From assembly GCF_021532375.1 (NCBI RefSeq), contig NZ_JAKGAP010000047.1, positions 1 to 56,137 on the forward strand: 56,137 nucleotides of DNA, written 5' to 3'. The stretch's first letter is position 1. The number at the start of each line of letters is the position of its first letter. Positions 36,696-46,337 of this stretch are shown in pieces. This DNA is from Paenibacillus alkaliterrae. GTDB lineage: Bacteria > Bacillota > Bacilli > Paenibacillales > Paenibacillaceae. A model generated the notes under the pieces. That model was given only the letters and a program-made list of their open reading frames with translations, made no database searches and was not told where the DNA came from. Position numbers and translations under genes: made by a program.

Positions 36696-37643
36696 TTAAA
36701 GCGATTTGCTCCAGTCATGCGTAACGGCGCCTTCCAGAAATCTTTCACAATCAAGCGCGGCCATGCAGCCGCTGCCGGCTGCCGTAATGGCTTGGCGATA
36801 TTTGCTGTCCTGCACGTCGCCGCATGCGAATACGCCCGGTACATTCGTTTCGGAGGTGCCCGGTTTAACGATTATGTAGCCGTGTTCATCCGTATCGATT
36901 TGTCCGCCAAGAAATTTCGTATTCGGCGTATGCCCGATGGCTATGAAGATGCCGTCGGTTTCGATGACATCCTCCTCGCCCGTCGCATTATCGCGAACCT
37001 TAAGTCCAGTAACGCCCATGCCGCTTGCTACTACCTCAACCGGCGTACGATTCAGGCTCCAGCTAATTTTCTCGTTCTCGCGGGCGCGGTCCTGCATGAT
37101 TTTTGAAGCGCGAAGCTCGTCGCGACGGTTAACAAGCTCTACTTTGGTCGCAAATCGAGTCAGGAAGCTAGCTTCCTCCATAGCGGAGTCGCCGCCGCCT
37201 ACCACGATAATTTTTTTGCCGCGGAAGAAGAAGCCGTCACAGGTAGCGCAAGTACTTACGCCGCGCCCTACGTTTTCTTTCTCTCCAGGTATGCCGAGAT
37301 ACTTAGCCGATGCGCCGGTGGAAATAATCAAACTTTCGCCAACCAATTCACCATGGCCCTCCACTTGAAGCTTGAACGGGCGTTCGGACATATTCACGCT
37401 ATTTACCCAGCCTGTAATAAACTTCGCGCCGAAGCGCTCGGCTTGCTTGCGCATATTTTCCATGAGCTCCGGACCCATGATGCCTTCTGGAAAACCGGGG
37501 AAGTTCTCCACCTCGGTCGTTGTCGTCAGCTGTCCGCCCGGCTCGGGACCTTCAATAATAAGCGGGCTCATGTTGGCGCGGGCTAAATAGATAGCCGCAG
37601 TAAGACCGGCTGGGCCGGTACCGATAATAATCGATTTGTACAT
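36696..37643 (-). CDS. trxB: Thioredoxin reductase
   Basis: An FAD flavoenzyme that reduces thioredoxin with NADPH; 315 residues. The FAD site is IIGTGPAGLTAAIYLARA, the redox-active disulfide is STCATCDGFFF, the NADPH site is VVGGGDSAMEEASFLTR, and the C-terminal FAD motif is GVFACGDVQDSKYRQ. The start MYKSIIIG is 6 nt from GAGGTG; an upstream GTG lies in that site. It follows the TPR gene, as in the Bacillus yvcD-trxB pair. Confidence 0.97.
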   Translation of the reverse strand: MYKSIIIGTGPAGLTAAIYLARANMSPLIIEGPEPGGQLTTTTEVENFPGFPEGIMGPELMENMRKQAERFGAKFITGWVNSVNMSERPFKLQVEGHGELVGESLIISTGASAKYLGIPGEKENVGRGVSTCATCDGFFFRGKKIIVVGGGDSAMEEASFLTRFATKVELVNRRDELRASKIMQDRARENEKISWSLNRTPVEVVASGMGVTGLKVRDNATGEEDVIETDGIFIAIGHTPNTKFLGGQIDTDEHGYIIVKPGTSETNVPGVFACGDVQDSKYRQAITAAGSGCMAALDCERFLEGAVTHDWSKSL

Positions 37644-37664
37644 GCAGTTCACCTCGTAAATAGT

Positions 37665-39416
37665 TTAATCATCTTGAATTTCCTCCGCGGAGAAGACGGA
37701 GCTTATGGACTTCATCTTCTCTTTAATGCCGCAAACCTCATCGATTGTCTTTACGTTTTTGCTGACGGTAGAGATCGATGTGCCGTAACGTACCGACACC
37801 TCATGATAGGAAATCGCCCGCCGATGCATCTTAGCTGTCAAATATTCAAGCGCGGCTGCCCAGCTCTCCGGCTTCGTAAGCTTCGGAACGTCCGGATACA
37901 CACGCGACAGAAACTCTACCCAAAGCGTCATTAAATCATGCTGCTGAACAAGATCGTACTGCTTGCTCATGCATCCCAGCGCAGCCTCCACTACTGCCTG
38001 CCATTTATCTTCCCATACCGGCAGCCGCGACGGCACGCGATTCGGCTCGATAATCGCAGCCTTTCCTTCCAGTACGGCATGCAGCGGCTCTTGAACTCCA
38101 ATGGTCCGCAGAACGAAAATCGCTATCCGTTTTAAATAATCATCCTCGTCCTGTTCAAGCAGAAACGTTCGTAATACGTCCTTCACTTCGTTATCGGCGA
38201 TCATGCCAAGTGCCTGAATAACCTGCAGCTTCGTGTGCTGGTCGCCATGGCGAAGCGCCCAGAAAAAGGACGATCGAACGAGCGGATCGCGCTTCAAATG
38301 ATCCGGGATGCCGTCCGATGATTTTTCCCACAGCTTGAATTGCTCCTCAAACGGCAAATGGTAGTGATAACTAATCGAAGCCGACTGCTCGCCGTTTCGA
38401 ACGAGCTCGAGCTGCTCCATATAATAGTGCGGAATGCCGGATACCGGATCGAGCTTGATCGTCTGCTTCCATAATCGCTCCGCTTCCTGCAATCTTCCGA
38501 TATTGCAAGCCGCGACCGCTGCGTAGTGATATAAGCAAGGATCCTGATGAAGCTCGGTATCCTTCAGCAGACGAATGAAGTGCTTATAAGCAGCTCCATG
38601 TTCTCCTAAGATGCCCATTGTTGTCGCTAATTTAAACACATGCTCTTGATGGAACGGCGCCGTCTTGCGCAGCAGTTCGAGCAGCGGCTTTAAGCTTTGC
38701 TGGTCGTTCGCATGCTGATAGAAGATCGCAAGGTTGCAAAGCGCATGCAGGTTGCCCGGTTCGAGCTCCAGCACCTCTTGAATCGTCTCCATCGCTTTCT
38801 CGAACATGCCCATGTAGTAATAGGCCAGCGCCAAGTTGTTGCGGGCTGCCAGAAATTCAGGCTGACTTTCTATAATTTGCTCCAGAATGCGGACGGCCTC
38901 TGTAAACTTGCCTTCCTCGAGCAGCGTCCGGGCCTGATCATGCTCGACCATGCCCTCGCGGGACTTAATATTGGTTAGGCGCGTAGGTCTCTCTAATTCA
39001 AAATGCAGCAGATCCATCATTTCTTCGGCTTCATCAAGAAATTGGCCCTCCGCATCCTCCTCCAAATATTGAATAAGCGAGCCCTCGGCCGCTTCGTATT
39101 GCTCCATATTGGCAAAATTGTTCGCCATGTAAAAATGACATTCCGTCATCGTCGGATCGAGCTCGCCGACGACCCAGCCCAAAATCCGATTCGATTCCTC
39201 GTAATTGCCCATTTCAGAAAGAATGCCGGCCATGTTGCAATGGTTTACCGGATTGTCCGGTTCGTATTCGACGGCGCGACGAAAATATTTAAGTGCCTTG
39301 TCATAATGGAATCGATCCAGCGACCGAACCGCACGCTCGAAAAAAAACGTGGCGTCCCATTGAACCGGTATGACTTTCGTCTGTTGATCTACGGCAACAC
39401 GTTTCTTTCCCTTCAT
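37665..39416 (-). CDS. TPR-repeat protein with C-terminal helix-turn-helix (YvcD-like)
   Basis: A 583-residue soluble protein with TPR units at about residues 25-130 (DKALKYFRRAVEYEPDNPVN) and 165-340 (EFLAARNNLALAYYYMGMFE; MFEKAMETIQEVLELEPGNL). A helical repeat region follows, and near the C-terminus a putative helix-turn-helix (SYHEVSVRYGTSISTVSKNV). GGAGGTG lies 8 nt before the chosen ATG; 42 in-frame codons further up lack a site. It occupies the yvcD place before trxB. No function is established. Confidence 0.85.
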   Translation of the reverse strand: MKGKKRVAVDQQTKVIPVQWDATFFFERAVRSLDRFHYDKALKYFRRAVEYEPDNPVNHCNMAGILSEMGNYEESNRILGWVVGELDPTMTECHFYMANNFANMEQYEAAEGSLIQYLEEDAEGQFLDEAEEMMDLLHFELERPTRLTNIKSREGMVEHDQARTLLEEGKFTEAVRILEQIIESQPEFLAARNNLALAYYYMGMFEKAMETIQEVLELEPGNLHALCNLAIFYQHANDQQSLKPLLELLRKTAPFHQEHVFKLATTMGILGEHGAAYKHFIRLLKDTELHQDPCLYHYAAVAACNIGRLQEAERLWKQTIKLDPVSGIPHYYMEQLELVRNGEQSASISYHYHLPFEEQFKLWEKSSDGIPDHLKRDPLVRSSFFWALRHGDQHTKLQVIQALGMIADNEVKDVLRTFLLEQDEDDYLKRIAIFVLRTIGVQEPLHAVLEGKAAIIEPNRVPSRLPVWEDKWQAVVEAALGCMSKQYDLVQQHDLMTLWVEFLSRVYPDVPKLTKPESWAAALEYLTAKMHRRAISYHEVSVRYGTSISTVSKNVKTIDEVCGIKEKMKSISSVFSAEEIQDD

Positions 39417-39497
39417 CCGCAAGGCACCTCCCGTTACTTCCGATTTTCTACGATTATACCATAGCAGCGCCCATCCTAACACGAAAGAATATGTGGG

Positions 39498-39532
39498 AAA
39501 ATCGCGAACGGCATATGCACCGCCCGCGATTT
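39498..39532 (-). terminator. Terminator-like hairpin after prs
   Basis: AAATCGCG pairs with CGCGATTT with an inner GGC/GCC; the minus strand continues TTTTCCC, a short T-run. Confidence 0.5.
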
Positions 39533-39581
39533 CCCGCAGCATAACTATTCAATTCCAAGCCATGCGGCAGCCGGCAGACGA

Positions 39582-40532
39582 TTAAACACCGCTGCTTTTG
39601 AACAAGGTGCTGATGGAGCCGCCTTCCAAAATGATGCGGGTTGCTTCCGCAAGCAGCGGCGCGACTGAAAGCACTTTAAAGCGTTCCGGCGTTGAGTCCG
39701 GCAAGCTGATCGAATCGGTAACGATGACTTCTTTAATATTTGGATGATCCAAACGCTCAATGGCCGAGCCGGAGAACAGCGGGTGCGTCGCGCATACGTA
39801 AACATCCTCTGCGCCGCGTTCCTTCAGGCTTTCCACAACATTGACGATCGTCGAGCCCGTGTCAATCAAATCCTCGATAATAATGGGAGTTTGACCTTCA
39901 ACGTCGCCGATGACATGGGTAATAACCGATTCATTATGCGCAGGACGTTTCTTGATCATGATCGCGAACGAAGTATCCAAGTAGTTCGCAAGCTTCTCTG
40001 CAGTAGAAGCGCGGCCTGCATCCGGGGATACGACAACCGGATTTTTAATGTTTTTCGATTTCAGGTAATCGCTGATAAGATCAAGCGCCGTCATATGATC
40101 GACCGGAATGTTGAAGAAACCTTGAATAGCCGGAGCATGCAGGTCGATTGTAATGACGCGGTTCGCGCCGACAGTCGTGAGCACATCCGCCAGCATTTTC
40201 GCTGAGATCGGCTCACGCGGTGCCGCTTTGCGCTCCTGACGCGCATAACCGTAATAAGGCATGATAATGTTGACCGTTCTAGCGGAAGCACGCTTCGCCG
40301 CATCGATCATGATGAGCAATTCGACAAAATGCTCGTTAATCGGATGAGAGAAGGATTGTACGAGAAACACGTCGCAATTCCGAATCGTTTCCTCGTAATG
40401 CACGTAAATCTCACCGCTTTTGAAACGGGACATCTTGATCGCACCTAGCGTCAGACCAAGCTCTGCACTAATTTTCTGAGCCAATACCGGATTAGACGAA
40501 CCCGAAAAAATACGCACCTTGTCGCTTAACAT
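39582..40532 (-). CDS. prs: Ribose-phosphate pyrophosphokinase (PRPP synthetase), divergent paralogue
   Basis: Makes PRPP from ribose 5-phosphate and ATP; 316 residues. Signatures: FKSGEIYVHYEETIRNCDVF, PYYGYARQERKAAPREP (ATP flexible loop), VITIDLHAPAIQGFF, VVVSPDAGRASTAEKLA and the PRPP loop IIEDLIDTGSTIVNV. Compared with the housekeeping Bacillus Prs several family positions differ (for example DAGRA for DHGG, DTGST for DTAGT). Placed after hisJ, it can supply PRPP to HisG, the first step of histidine synthesis. The usual housekeeping copy next to glmU is presumably elsewhere. Confidence 0.9.
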   Translation of the reverse strand: MLSDKVRIFSGSSNPVLAQKISAELGLTLGAIKMSRFKSGEIYVHYEETIRNCDVFLVQSFSHPINEHFVELLIMIDAAKRASARTVNIIMPYYGYARQERKAAPREPISAKMLADVLTTVGANRVITIDLHAPAIQGFFNIPVDHMTALDLISDYLKSKNIKNPVVVSPDAGRASTAEKLANYLDTSFAIMIKKRPAHNESVITHVIGDVEGQTPIIIEDLIDTGSTIVNVVESLKERGAEDVYVCATHPLFSGSAIERLDHPNIKEVIVTDSISLPDSTPERFKVLSVAPLLAEATRIILEGGSISTLFKSSGV

Positions 40533-40648
40533 GATACCCTCCTGAGCGTTAAACCAATTAATTTAACTGAACCTGTGTTCTCGTCCTTGTCACATTTTTC
40601 GACAAAGCTTGTTTGATCATCTATATTATACATTGATTTTACAATAAT

Positions 40649-41455
40649 TCAAAAATCAATTAGCATTAATTTTCGACAATTAAATGTCGCCAGCTGCGTA
40701 TATCCGACTTCTCTCAGCAGCGCACGCGCTTGCTCTAAATATTGACCGAGTCTTTCGGGCTGATGCGCGTCCGAACCGACCGTGAGCGGAATGCCCAGCT
40801 TATGCGCATATTCCAGCATCCGGCGGCTCGGGAACATCTCCGCGGCAGGCGTCCGGAGGCCTGAAGCATTAAGCTCGATCGCGAGGCCATGCCGCTTAAC
40901 CGCCTCCAGCGCCGCATTTTCCAAATGCGTCACATTGCCCTCCGGCTGAAAGCCGAACCGCTTAATCACGTCGATATGTCCGATGTAATCGTAGAATCCC
41001 GTTGCAGCGGCTTTGCAAACCGCATCGTAATACTGCTCGTATACGGCCATACGGTCACGGCTTTCCCAGCCATGCGTTTGCCTGAAGTCCGTAATGTCCC
41101 ACTCCCCCAGAAAATGCACCGAGCCAATGACATAATCCCACGGGTATGCTTTCACGATAGCTTCGATCTGCTCCTCGCAGCCTTCGATATAATCGCCCTC
41201 AAGCCCGATACGGACATCAATTTGCCCTTTATACTTTTCCTTGAGGTTTAAACACTCCTCCACGTAACGGGGAAGCTCCTCCATCGGCATGGCCATTTCC
41301 GGATAATAAACGGCAGGATCGACATGCAGGAGAGGCATATGATCGGAGAGTCCGATCTGCACGAGGCCGATCTCTATGCCCTTTCGTACATATTCCTCCA
41401 GCTCGCCGACAGCGTGGCCGCAGCGGGCATGATGGGTATGATAGTCGATAAACAT
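40649..41455 (-). CDS. hisJ: Histidinol-phosphatase, PHP type
   Basis: Hydrolyses histidinol phosphate; 268 residues. PHP metal ligands are seen in MFIDYHTHHARCGHAVGE, GLEGDYIEGCEEQI, IGSVHFLGEWDITDF, YDYIGHIDVIKRF and LTVGSDAHQPERLG. Last his gene of the run, 70 bp after hisIE. This replaces the HAD phosphatase fused to HisB in enterics; HisB here is single-domain, consistent with it. Confidence 0.95.
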   Translation of the reverse strand: MFIDYHTHHARCGHAVGELEEYVRKGIEIGLVQIGLSDHMPLLHVDPAVYYPEMAMPMEELPRYVEECLNLKEKYKGQIDVRIGLEGDYIEGCEEQIEAIVKAYPWDYVIGSVHFLGEWDITDFRQTHGWESRDRMAVYEQYYDAVCKAAATGFYDYIGHIDVIKRFGFQPEGNVTHLENAALEAVKRHGLAIELNASGLRTPAAEMFPSRRMLEYAHKLGIPLTVGSDAHQPERLGQYLEQARALLREVGYTQLATFNCRKLMLIDF

Positions 41456-41525
41456 ATGCGTACCGGCCTTCCTCGAAAATTTTATAGCGCGGCCCTAGAG
41501 CGGCTTTGGCCGCGAACATGCGCCT

Positions 41526-42209
41526 CTATCTCATTTTGTTCGTCGTCGGTTTGCCGTGGCGGCTTTCGATCTCGCCGATTACATCGTCAAGCGGAAGCCC
41601 GCGCTCGCGGAGCAGCACCATCAAATGGAATATCAGATCGCCGGTCTCGCTGCGCAGCTCGTCATTATCTTTATTTTTGGCTGCAATGATGACCTCTGAC
41701 GCCTCTTCGCCGACCTTTTTCAAAATTTTATCGACGCCTTTATCGAATAAATAGGTCGTATAAGAGCCCTCCGGACGTTCCGCGTAACGCTCTGCAATTA
41801 CGCTTTCCAGCTGGCCAAGCGTTTCGAAGCGGTCTGCTTTCATTTGATCCTCGTCTGCAGCCCGGTCGATCACCTCGATCGGATTAAAGAAGCAGCTGTA
41901 CCGCCCCGTATGGCAAGCCGGCCCCTTCTGCTCCACCTTAACGAGCAGCGTGTCGCCGTCGCAGTCATACGCCATCGAAACGATGCGCTGCGTATGGCCG
42001 CTGGTAGCCCCTTTGTTCCAAAGTTCGTTGCGCGAACGGCTCCAAAACCAGGTCACACCGTTTTTTACCGATAATTGAAGCGATTCTTTGTTCATATAAG
42101 CCATCATAAGCACTTCTTTGCTTTGCGCATCTTGTACGATGGCCGGGACGAGTCCGGCGTCATCCCATTTTATTTTTGACAAAAGCTCGCTTGGATTGGT
42201 TTCCGTCAA
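41526..42209 (-). CDS. hisIE: Bifunctional phosphoribosyl-AMP cyclohydrolase / phosphoribosyl-ATP pyrophosphatase
   Basis: Catalyses steps 2 and 3 of histidine synthesis; 227 residues. The N-terminal HisI half has [20 protein letters not shown] and the zinc site [14 protein letters not shown]. The C-terminal HisE half is MazG-like, with [16 protein letters not shown] and [14 protein letters not shown]. The start overlaps the hisF stop by 4 bp. Confidence 0.96.
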   Translation of the reverse strand: MTETNPSELLSKIKWDDAGLVPAIVQDAQSKEVLMMAYMNKESLQLSVKNGVTWFWSRSRNELWNKGATSGHTQRIVSMAYDCDGDTLLVKVEQKGPACHTGRYSCFFNPIEVIDRAADEDQMKADRFETLGQLESVIAERYAERPEGSYTTYLFDKGVDKILKKVGEEASEVIIAAKNKDNDELRSETGDLIFHLMVLLRERGLPLDDVIGEIESRHGKPTTNKMR

Positions 42210-42964
42210 CGCACCTCTACTCCCTTCAGCCGCAAATCATCCTTCACTTCACGGATCGTCATTTCTTTATAATGAAATATAGTAGCCGCCAGCGCCGCAT
42301 CCGCATGTGCATATTTGAATACATCATTAAAATGCTCGATTCGTCCCGCTCCGCCGGAAGCGATAACCGGGATGCCCAGCGAATCGGATACCGCTTGCGT
42401 CAGCTTAATGTCGAAGCCGTCCTTCGTGCCGTCCGCGTCCATGCTTGTCAGCAATATTTCGCCGGCTCCGAGTCGTTCAACCTCGCGCGCCCATTCGAGC
42501 GCACGGATACCCGTCGTCTGGCGTCCGCCATGCGTGTATACCTCCCACTCGCCCCACTCCGTATTGAACTTCGCATCGATCGCAACGACAATACACTGCG
42601 AGCCGAATTTGCGCGAGCCTTCTTGTACGAGCGACGGATTTTTCACCGCGGCCGTGTTAATGCCGATTTTGTCCGCGCCTGCCCGCAGCAGCCGCTTCAT
42701 GTCGTCGACATGGGATATGCCGCCGCCAACCGTGAACGGTATCGTAATTTCGCCTGCCGTCCGCTTGACGACCTCAATCATCGTAGCGCGTCCCTCGACC
42801 GAGGCGGATATGTCCAAAAATACGAGTTCATCCGCGCCCTCCCGGTCATAGGTGGCCGCAAGCTCGACAGGATCGCCCGCATCGCGCAGGTTAACAAAAT
42901 TAACGCCCTTCACCACGCGGCCGTCCTTCACGTCGAGACACGGAATGATACGTTTCGCCAGCAT
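42206..42964 (-). CDS. hisF: Imidazole glycerol phosphate synthase subunit HisF
   Basis: The cyclase subunit: uses ammonia from HisH to turn PRFAR into IGP and AICAR. A 252-residue TIM barrel with [18 protein letters not shown] (catalytic Asp11), [34 protein letters not shown] (second catalytic Asp) and [19 protein letters not shown] lies just upstream of the ATG. Normally hisA lies directly upstream; here only 77 bp separate it from hisH. Confidence 0.96.
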   Translation of the reverse strand: MLAKRIIPCLDVKDGRVVKGVNFVNLRDAGDPVELAATYDREGADELVFLDISASVEGRATMIEVVKRTAGEITIPFTVGGGISHVDDMKRLLRAGADKIGINTAAVKNPSLVQEGSRKFGSQCIVVAIDAKFNTEWGEWEVYTHGGRQTTGIRALEWAREVERLGAGEILLTSMDADGTKDGFDIKLTQAVSDSLGIPVIASGGAGRIEHFNDVFKYAHADAALAATIFHYKEMTIREVKDDLRLKGVEVR

Positions 42965-43016
42965 GTCGCCCTCTCCTTTTTTGCTCGTTTTACGGAGCTT
43001 GATCCATATTTATGAG

Positions 43017-43038
43017 GCCTCCGGCTCACGTCCGAGGC
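43017..43038 (-). other. Small hairpin in the hisH-hisF gap where hisA is expected
   Basis: GCCTC-GG and CC-GAGGC form a short stem with a single-base bulge. There is no T-run. The rest of the 77-bp gap holds only the hisF ribosome site; no trace of hisA coding sequence is visible. Confidence 0.5.
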
Positions 43039-43041
43039 GTA

Positions 43042-43650
43042 TTATTTTGCGGTTAGCGCAAGAAAATTGCCAAGCAGCTGCATGCCGAGCTCACCGCTTT
43101 TTTCCGGATGGAACTGCATGCCGTACAAGTTGCCGCGGCCGACGATCGCCGTCACCTGCTGTTGATAGTCCGTTGTGGCAAGCAGATCGCTTTCAAGCTC
43201 AGGCTTAACGTGGAACGAGTGAACGAAATACACATGGCCTTCCGTCAGACCGCTGAATAACGGCGATTTTTCCTGTAGAAACGATAGCTTGTTCCAGCCC
43301 ATATGCGGCACTTTGTAGTCGCCTTGGAATCGGCTTGCTTTCCCCGGCAATAAATTTAGTCCCTCATTCAGGCCGTACTCCTCGCTTTCACTGAAAAGCA
43401 GCTGCATGCCGAGGCAAATGCCAAGCATCGGCTTGCCGGAGGCGGCATAAAACTTAGCCACTTCGTCCAGCTTCGTTTCGCGCAAATTTTGCATCGCATC
43501 GCCGAACGCGCCGACTCCCGGTAAAATCGCGCCGTCCGCTTCTACGATCGTTTGCGGATCAGCGGTAATAACCGCTTCATAGCCAAGCCGTTCGACGGCC
43601 TTGCTCACGCTGTGCAGATTGCCCATGCCGTAATCGATGATCGCGATCAT
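43042..43650 (-). CDS. hisH: Imidazole glycerol phosphate synthase subunit HisH
   Basis: The glutaminase subunit that supplies ammonia to HisF; 202 residues. Class I amidotransferase: MIAIIDYGMGNLHSVSKAVE, GVGAFGDAM, catalytic Cys in LGICLGMQLLFSESEEYG, and His/Glu in YGMQFHPEKSGELG. The start MIAIIDYG is taken since AAGGAG lies 9 nt upstream. It begins 1 bp after the hisB stop. Confidence 0.96.
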   Translation of the reverse strand: MIAIIDYGMGNLHSVSKAVERLGYEAVITADPQTIVEADGAILPGVGAFGDAMQNLRETKLDEVAKFYAASGKPMLGICLGMQLLFSESEEYGLNEGLNLLPGKASRFQGDYKVPHMGWNKLSFLQEKSPLFSGLTEGHVYFVHSFHVKPELESDLLATTDYQQQVTAIVGRGNLYGMQFHPEKSGELGMQLLGNFLALTAK

Positions 43651-43651
43651 A

Positions 43652-44251
43652 TTACAGCACTCCTTTCGTTGAAGGCACTCCTTGTACGCGAGGATCAATG
43701 CTCGTTGCTTCATCAAGCGCGCGTCCCAGCGCCTTGAACACCGCTTCGATCATGTGATGCGTGTTTTTGCCGTAATGAACGATAACATGAAGCGTAATGC
43801 GCGACTCCAGCGCCAGCTTCCATAGAAACTCATGTACAAGCTCCGTGGAGAAGCTGCCAACCTGAGCAGACGGGTACTCTGCACGGTACTCAAAATGCGG
43901 ACGGTTGCTGACATCAATGATAACCTGCGCAAGCGCCTCATCCATTGGTACGAACACGCTGGCATAACGCTTTATTCCGCGTTTGTCGCCAAGCGCTTCA
44001 CGAAGCGTTTGCCCGATACAAATCCCGATGTCCTCTACCGTATGATGATCGTCGATATCGATATCGCCGCGCGCTTCTACGTTCAAGTTAAATTGGCCAT
44101 GCTTCGTAAACAAATCAAGCATATGGTTAAGGAAAGGCACATCCGTATCAATCTTCGCCTCTCCCGTTCCATCAACTGCAAACGTAAGCTTAATATCGGT
44201 CTCATTCGTCTTACGCGCCACTGTCGCTTCGCGCACTCTATTCTCCGCCAC
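43652..44251 (-). CDS. hisB: Imidazoleglycerol-phosphate dehydratase
   Basis: Dehydrates IGP; about 199 residues, single-domain form. The two Mn-binding HHxxE motifs are DDHHTVEDIGICIG and NTHHMIEAVFKALGRAL; FLNHMLDLFTKHGQF is also conserved. A GTG start (MAENRVREATVARKT) is chosen for 6-7-nt spacing from AAGGA; an ATG two codons earlier directly abuts the site. The next gene, hisH, follows by 1 bp. Confidence 0.95.
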   Translation of the reverse strand: MAENRVREATVARKTNETDIKLTFAVDGTGEAKIDTDVPFLNHMLDLFTKHGQFNLNVEARGDIDIDDHHTVEDIGICIGQTLREALGDKRGIKRYASVFVPMDEALAQVIIDVSNRPHFEYRAEYPSAQVGSFSTELVHEFLWKLALESRITLHVIVHYGKNTHHMIEAVFKALGRALDEATSIDPRVQGVPSTKGVL

Positions 44252-44286
44252 TTTCATTCCTTCTTTCTTGATAAGTAATATATTGA

Positions 44287-45570
44287 CTAACTTTCTTTCT
44301 CCAACCGGATCTCGATTGCGCGAGCGTGGCCTTCCAGTCCCTCATGACGCGCCAGCGTCATGATCTTCTCGCCGTTTGCAAATAACGCTTCTTTGCTGTA
44401 ATAGATCAAGCTCGATTTCTTCAAGAAATCGTCGACATTCACCGGCGATGAGAAGCGTGCTGTGCCGTTCGTTGGGATAATGTGATTCGGACCGGCAAAA
44501 TAGTCTCCAACCGGTTCCGAGCTGTAAGGTCCGAGGAATATAGCTCCGGCATTCTGAATGAATCCGAGAAGGCGCATCGGATCGACCGTCAGTATTTCAA
44601 GGTGCTCGGGCGCTAACTGATTCACAACGTCGATTCCCTCGTCAAGCGAATCGACGAGCAGCACCGCGCCGTAGCTGTCAATGGATTTGCGAGCAATGTC
44701 CTGCCGCGGCAGCGTAGACAACTGCCTCTCCACCTCCGCAGCAACCGCTTCCGCAAGCTGCTTCGACGGCGTGATCAAAATCGCCGAAGCCATCTCGTCG
44801 TGCTCGGCTTGCGAAAGCAGATCCGCGGCTGCATACGCCGGATCTGCCGAATCGTCGGCAAGCACGACGATTTCACTCGGGCCGGCGATGCTGTCGATAT
44901 CGACGGCGCCGAACACGGCGCGCTTCGCCAGCGCCACATAAATATTACCCGGTCCGCAAATTTTGTCGACCGGAGCAATCGAAGCTGTGCCGTACGCAAG
45001 CGCGGCTATCGCTTGAGCCCCCCCGACCCGGTACATCTCCTTCACGCCCGCCTCAGCGGCAGCTACGAGAATATACGGGTCGATGCCCTCCTTGCCGCCG
45101 GTCGCTGGCGGCGTCACCATTACGATCTCCGGCACGCCGGCCACCTGTGCCGGAATGACGTTCATCAGCACGGACGACGGATAAGCCGCCTTGCCTCCGG
45201 GCACATAAACGCCGACCCGCTTCAGCGGTCGCATAATTTGCCCGAGCAGCGTTCCGTCCTGCTGCAGATCCATCCACGAAGTGCGCATCTGCTTCTCGTG
45301 GAATACCCGGACATTCACGGCCGCCTCGCGGATTGCCGTGAGAAATGCGGCGTCGACCTGCCCATACGCCGCCTCGATCTCCTGCTGCGTCACGCGGAGC
45401 GACGCCGCATCCAGCTTCACCCGGTCATGCTGCTCCGTATACCGCAGCAGCGCCGCATCTCCTTCGGCCTTCACGTCTGCGACGATCCTTAAGGCCGCTT
45501 CATTTTGCTCCGGTGTCCCATACTCCACCTCGCGCTTCAAACCAAACTGCTCTGCACGCATTATCCGCAC
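44287..45570 (-). CDS. hisD: Histidinol dehydrogenase
   Basis: A zinc enzyme that oxidises histidinol to histidine in two NAD-dependent steps; 427 residues. Motifs: [70 protein letters not shown] (zinc ligands) and [20 protein letters not shown] is chosen as start with AAGGAG 8 nt upstream; the frame extends three codons further into that site. Third gene of the operon, after hisG. Confidence 0.96.
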   Translation of the reverse strand: MRIMRAEQFGLKREVEYGTPEQNEAALRIVADVKAEGDAALLRYTEQHDRVKLDAASLRVTQQEIEAAYGQVDAAFLTAIREAAVNVRVFHEKQMRTSWMDLQQDGTLLGQIMRPLKRVGVYVPGGKAAYPSSVLMNVIPAQVAGVPEIVMVTPPATGGKEGIDPYILVAAAEAGVKEMYRVGGAQAIAALAYGTASIAPVDKICGPGNIYVALAKRAVFGAVDIDSIAGPSEIVVLADDSADPAYAAADLLSQAEHDEMASAILITPSKQLAEAVAAEVERQLSTLPRQDIARKSIDSYGAVLLVDSLDEGIDVVNQLAPEHLEILTVDPMRLLGFIQNAGAIFLGPYSSEPVGDYFAGPNHIIPTNGTARFSSPVNVDDFLKKSSLIYYSKEALFANGEKIMTLARHEGLEGHARAIEIRLEKES

Positions 45571-45692
45571 ATTGCCCACTCCTTCCGCCTAATCGCTTTG
45601 CCTAAAGCATCCGCTCTATTACGCTTCAGCCGATAAATTCACCCTGCCCATTCGTTCTTGTTGCGCTCTCCCATCCGTTATGCAACTTTCGT

Positions 45693-46337
45693 CTACACCC
45701 GCGCCGCTAAAGTCTCCTGCAACCGATCGCACAAGCCTTGAATCGCTTCGTTCTTCATCCGGTAACTTACGCGATTGGCGATCAAACGGCTCGTAATGCC
45801 GAAGATCGATTCCATCTCCACCAGTCCGTTCTCACGCAGCGTTTGGCCCGTCTCCACCATATCGACAATACGATCGGCAAGTCCGATCATCGGCGCGAGC
45901 TCGATCGAGCCGTTCAGTTTAATAACTTCAACCTGCTGCCCTTGCTCGCGGAAATACGCCGAAGCAACGTTCGGATATTTCGTAGCGACGCGCGGATTAA
46001 TTGTCGGTTTCCAGTCCGGCATGCCGATGAGCGACATCCGGCATTTGGCGATACCGAGATCCAGCAGCTCATAAACATCCTTATTTTCCTCCATCAAAAC
46101 GTCCTTGCCGACGATTCCGATATCCGCTACGCCATATTCCACGTAAGTCGGCACATCGACCGGCTTCGCCATAATAAACTCCATGCCTACCTCAGGCAGC
46201 TCAATGATCAGCTTGCGCGTATCATCGAAATCGCTCGGAATAGGCAGCCCCGCTTCGCGAAACAACTTCGACGCCTGCTTGTAGATGCGGCCCTTCGGCA
46301 TCGCCACTTTCAATATGTCTCTTGTCTCTCCGCTCAT
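45693..46337 (-). CDS. hisG: ATP phosphoribosyltransferase, short form
   Basis: First committed step of histidine synthesis: condenses ATP with PRPP. At 214 residues it is the short form lacking the C-terminal regulatory domain, so it needs HisZ. Blocks seen: [37 protein letters not shown] and [20 protein letters not shown]. Its start overlaps the hisZ stop by 4 bp. Confidence 0.96.
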   Translation of the reverse strand: MSGETRDILKVAMPKGRIYKQASKLFREAGLPIPSDFDDTRKLIIELPEVGMEFIMAKPVDVPTYVEYGVADIGIVGKDVLMEENKDVYELLDLGIAKCRMSLIGMPDWKPTINPRVATKYPNVASAYFREQGQQVEVIKLNGSIELAPMIGLADRIVDMVETGQTLRENGLVEMESIFGITSRLIANRVSYRMKNEAIQGLCDRLQETLAARV

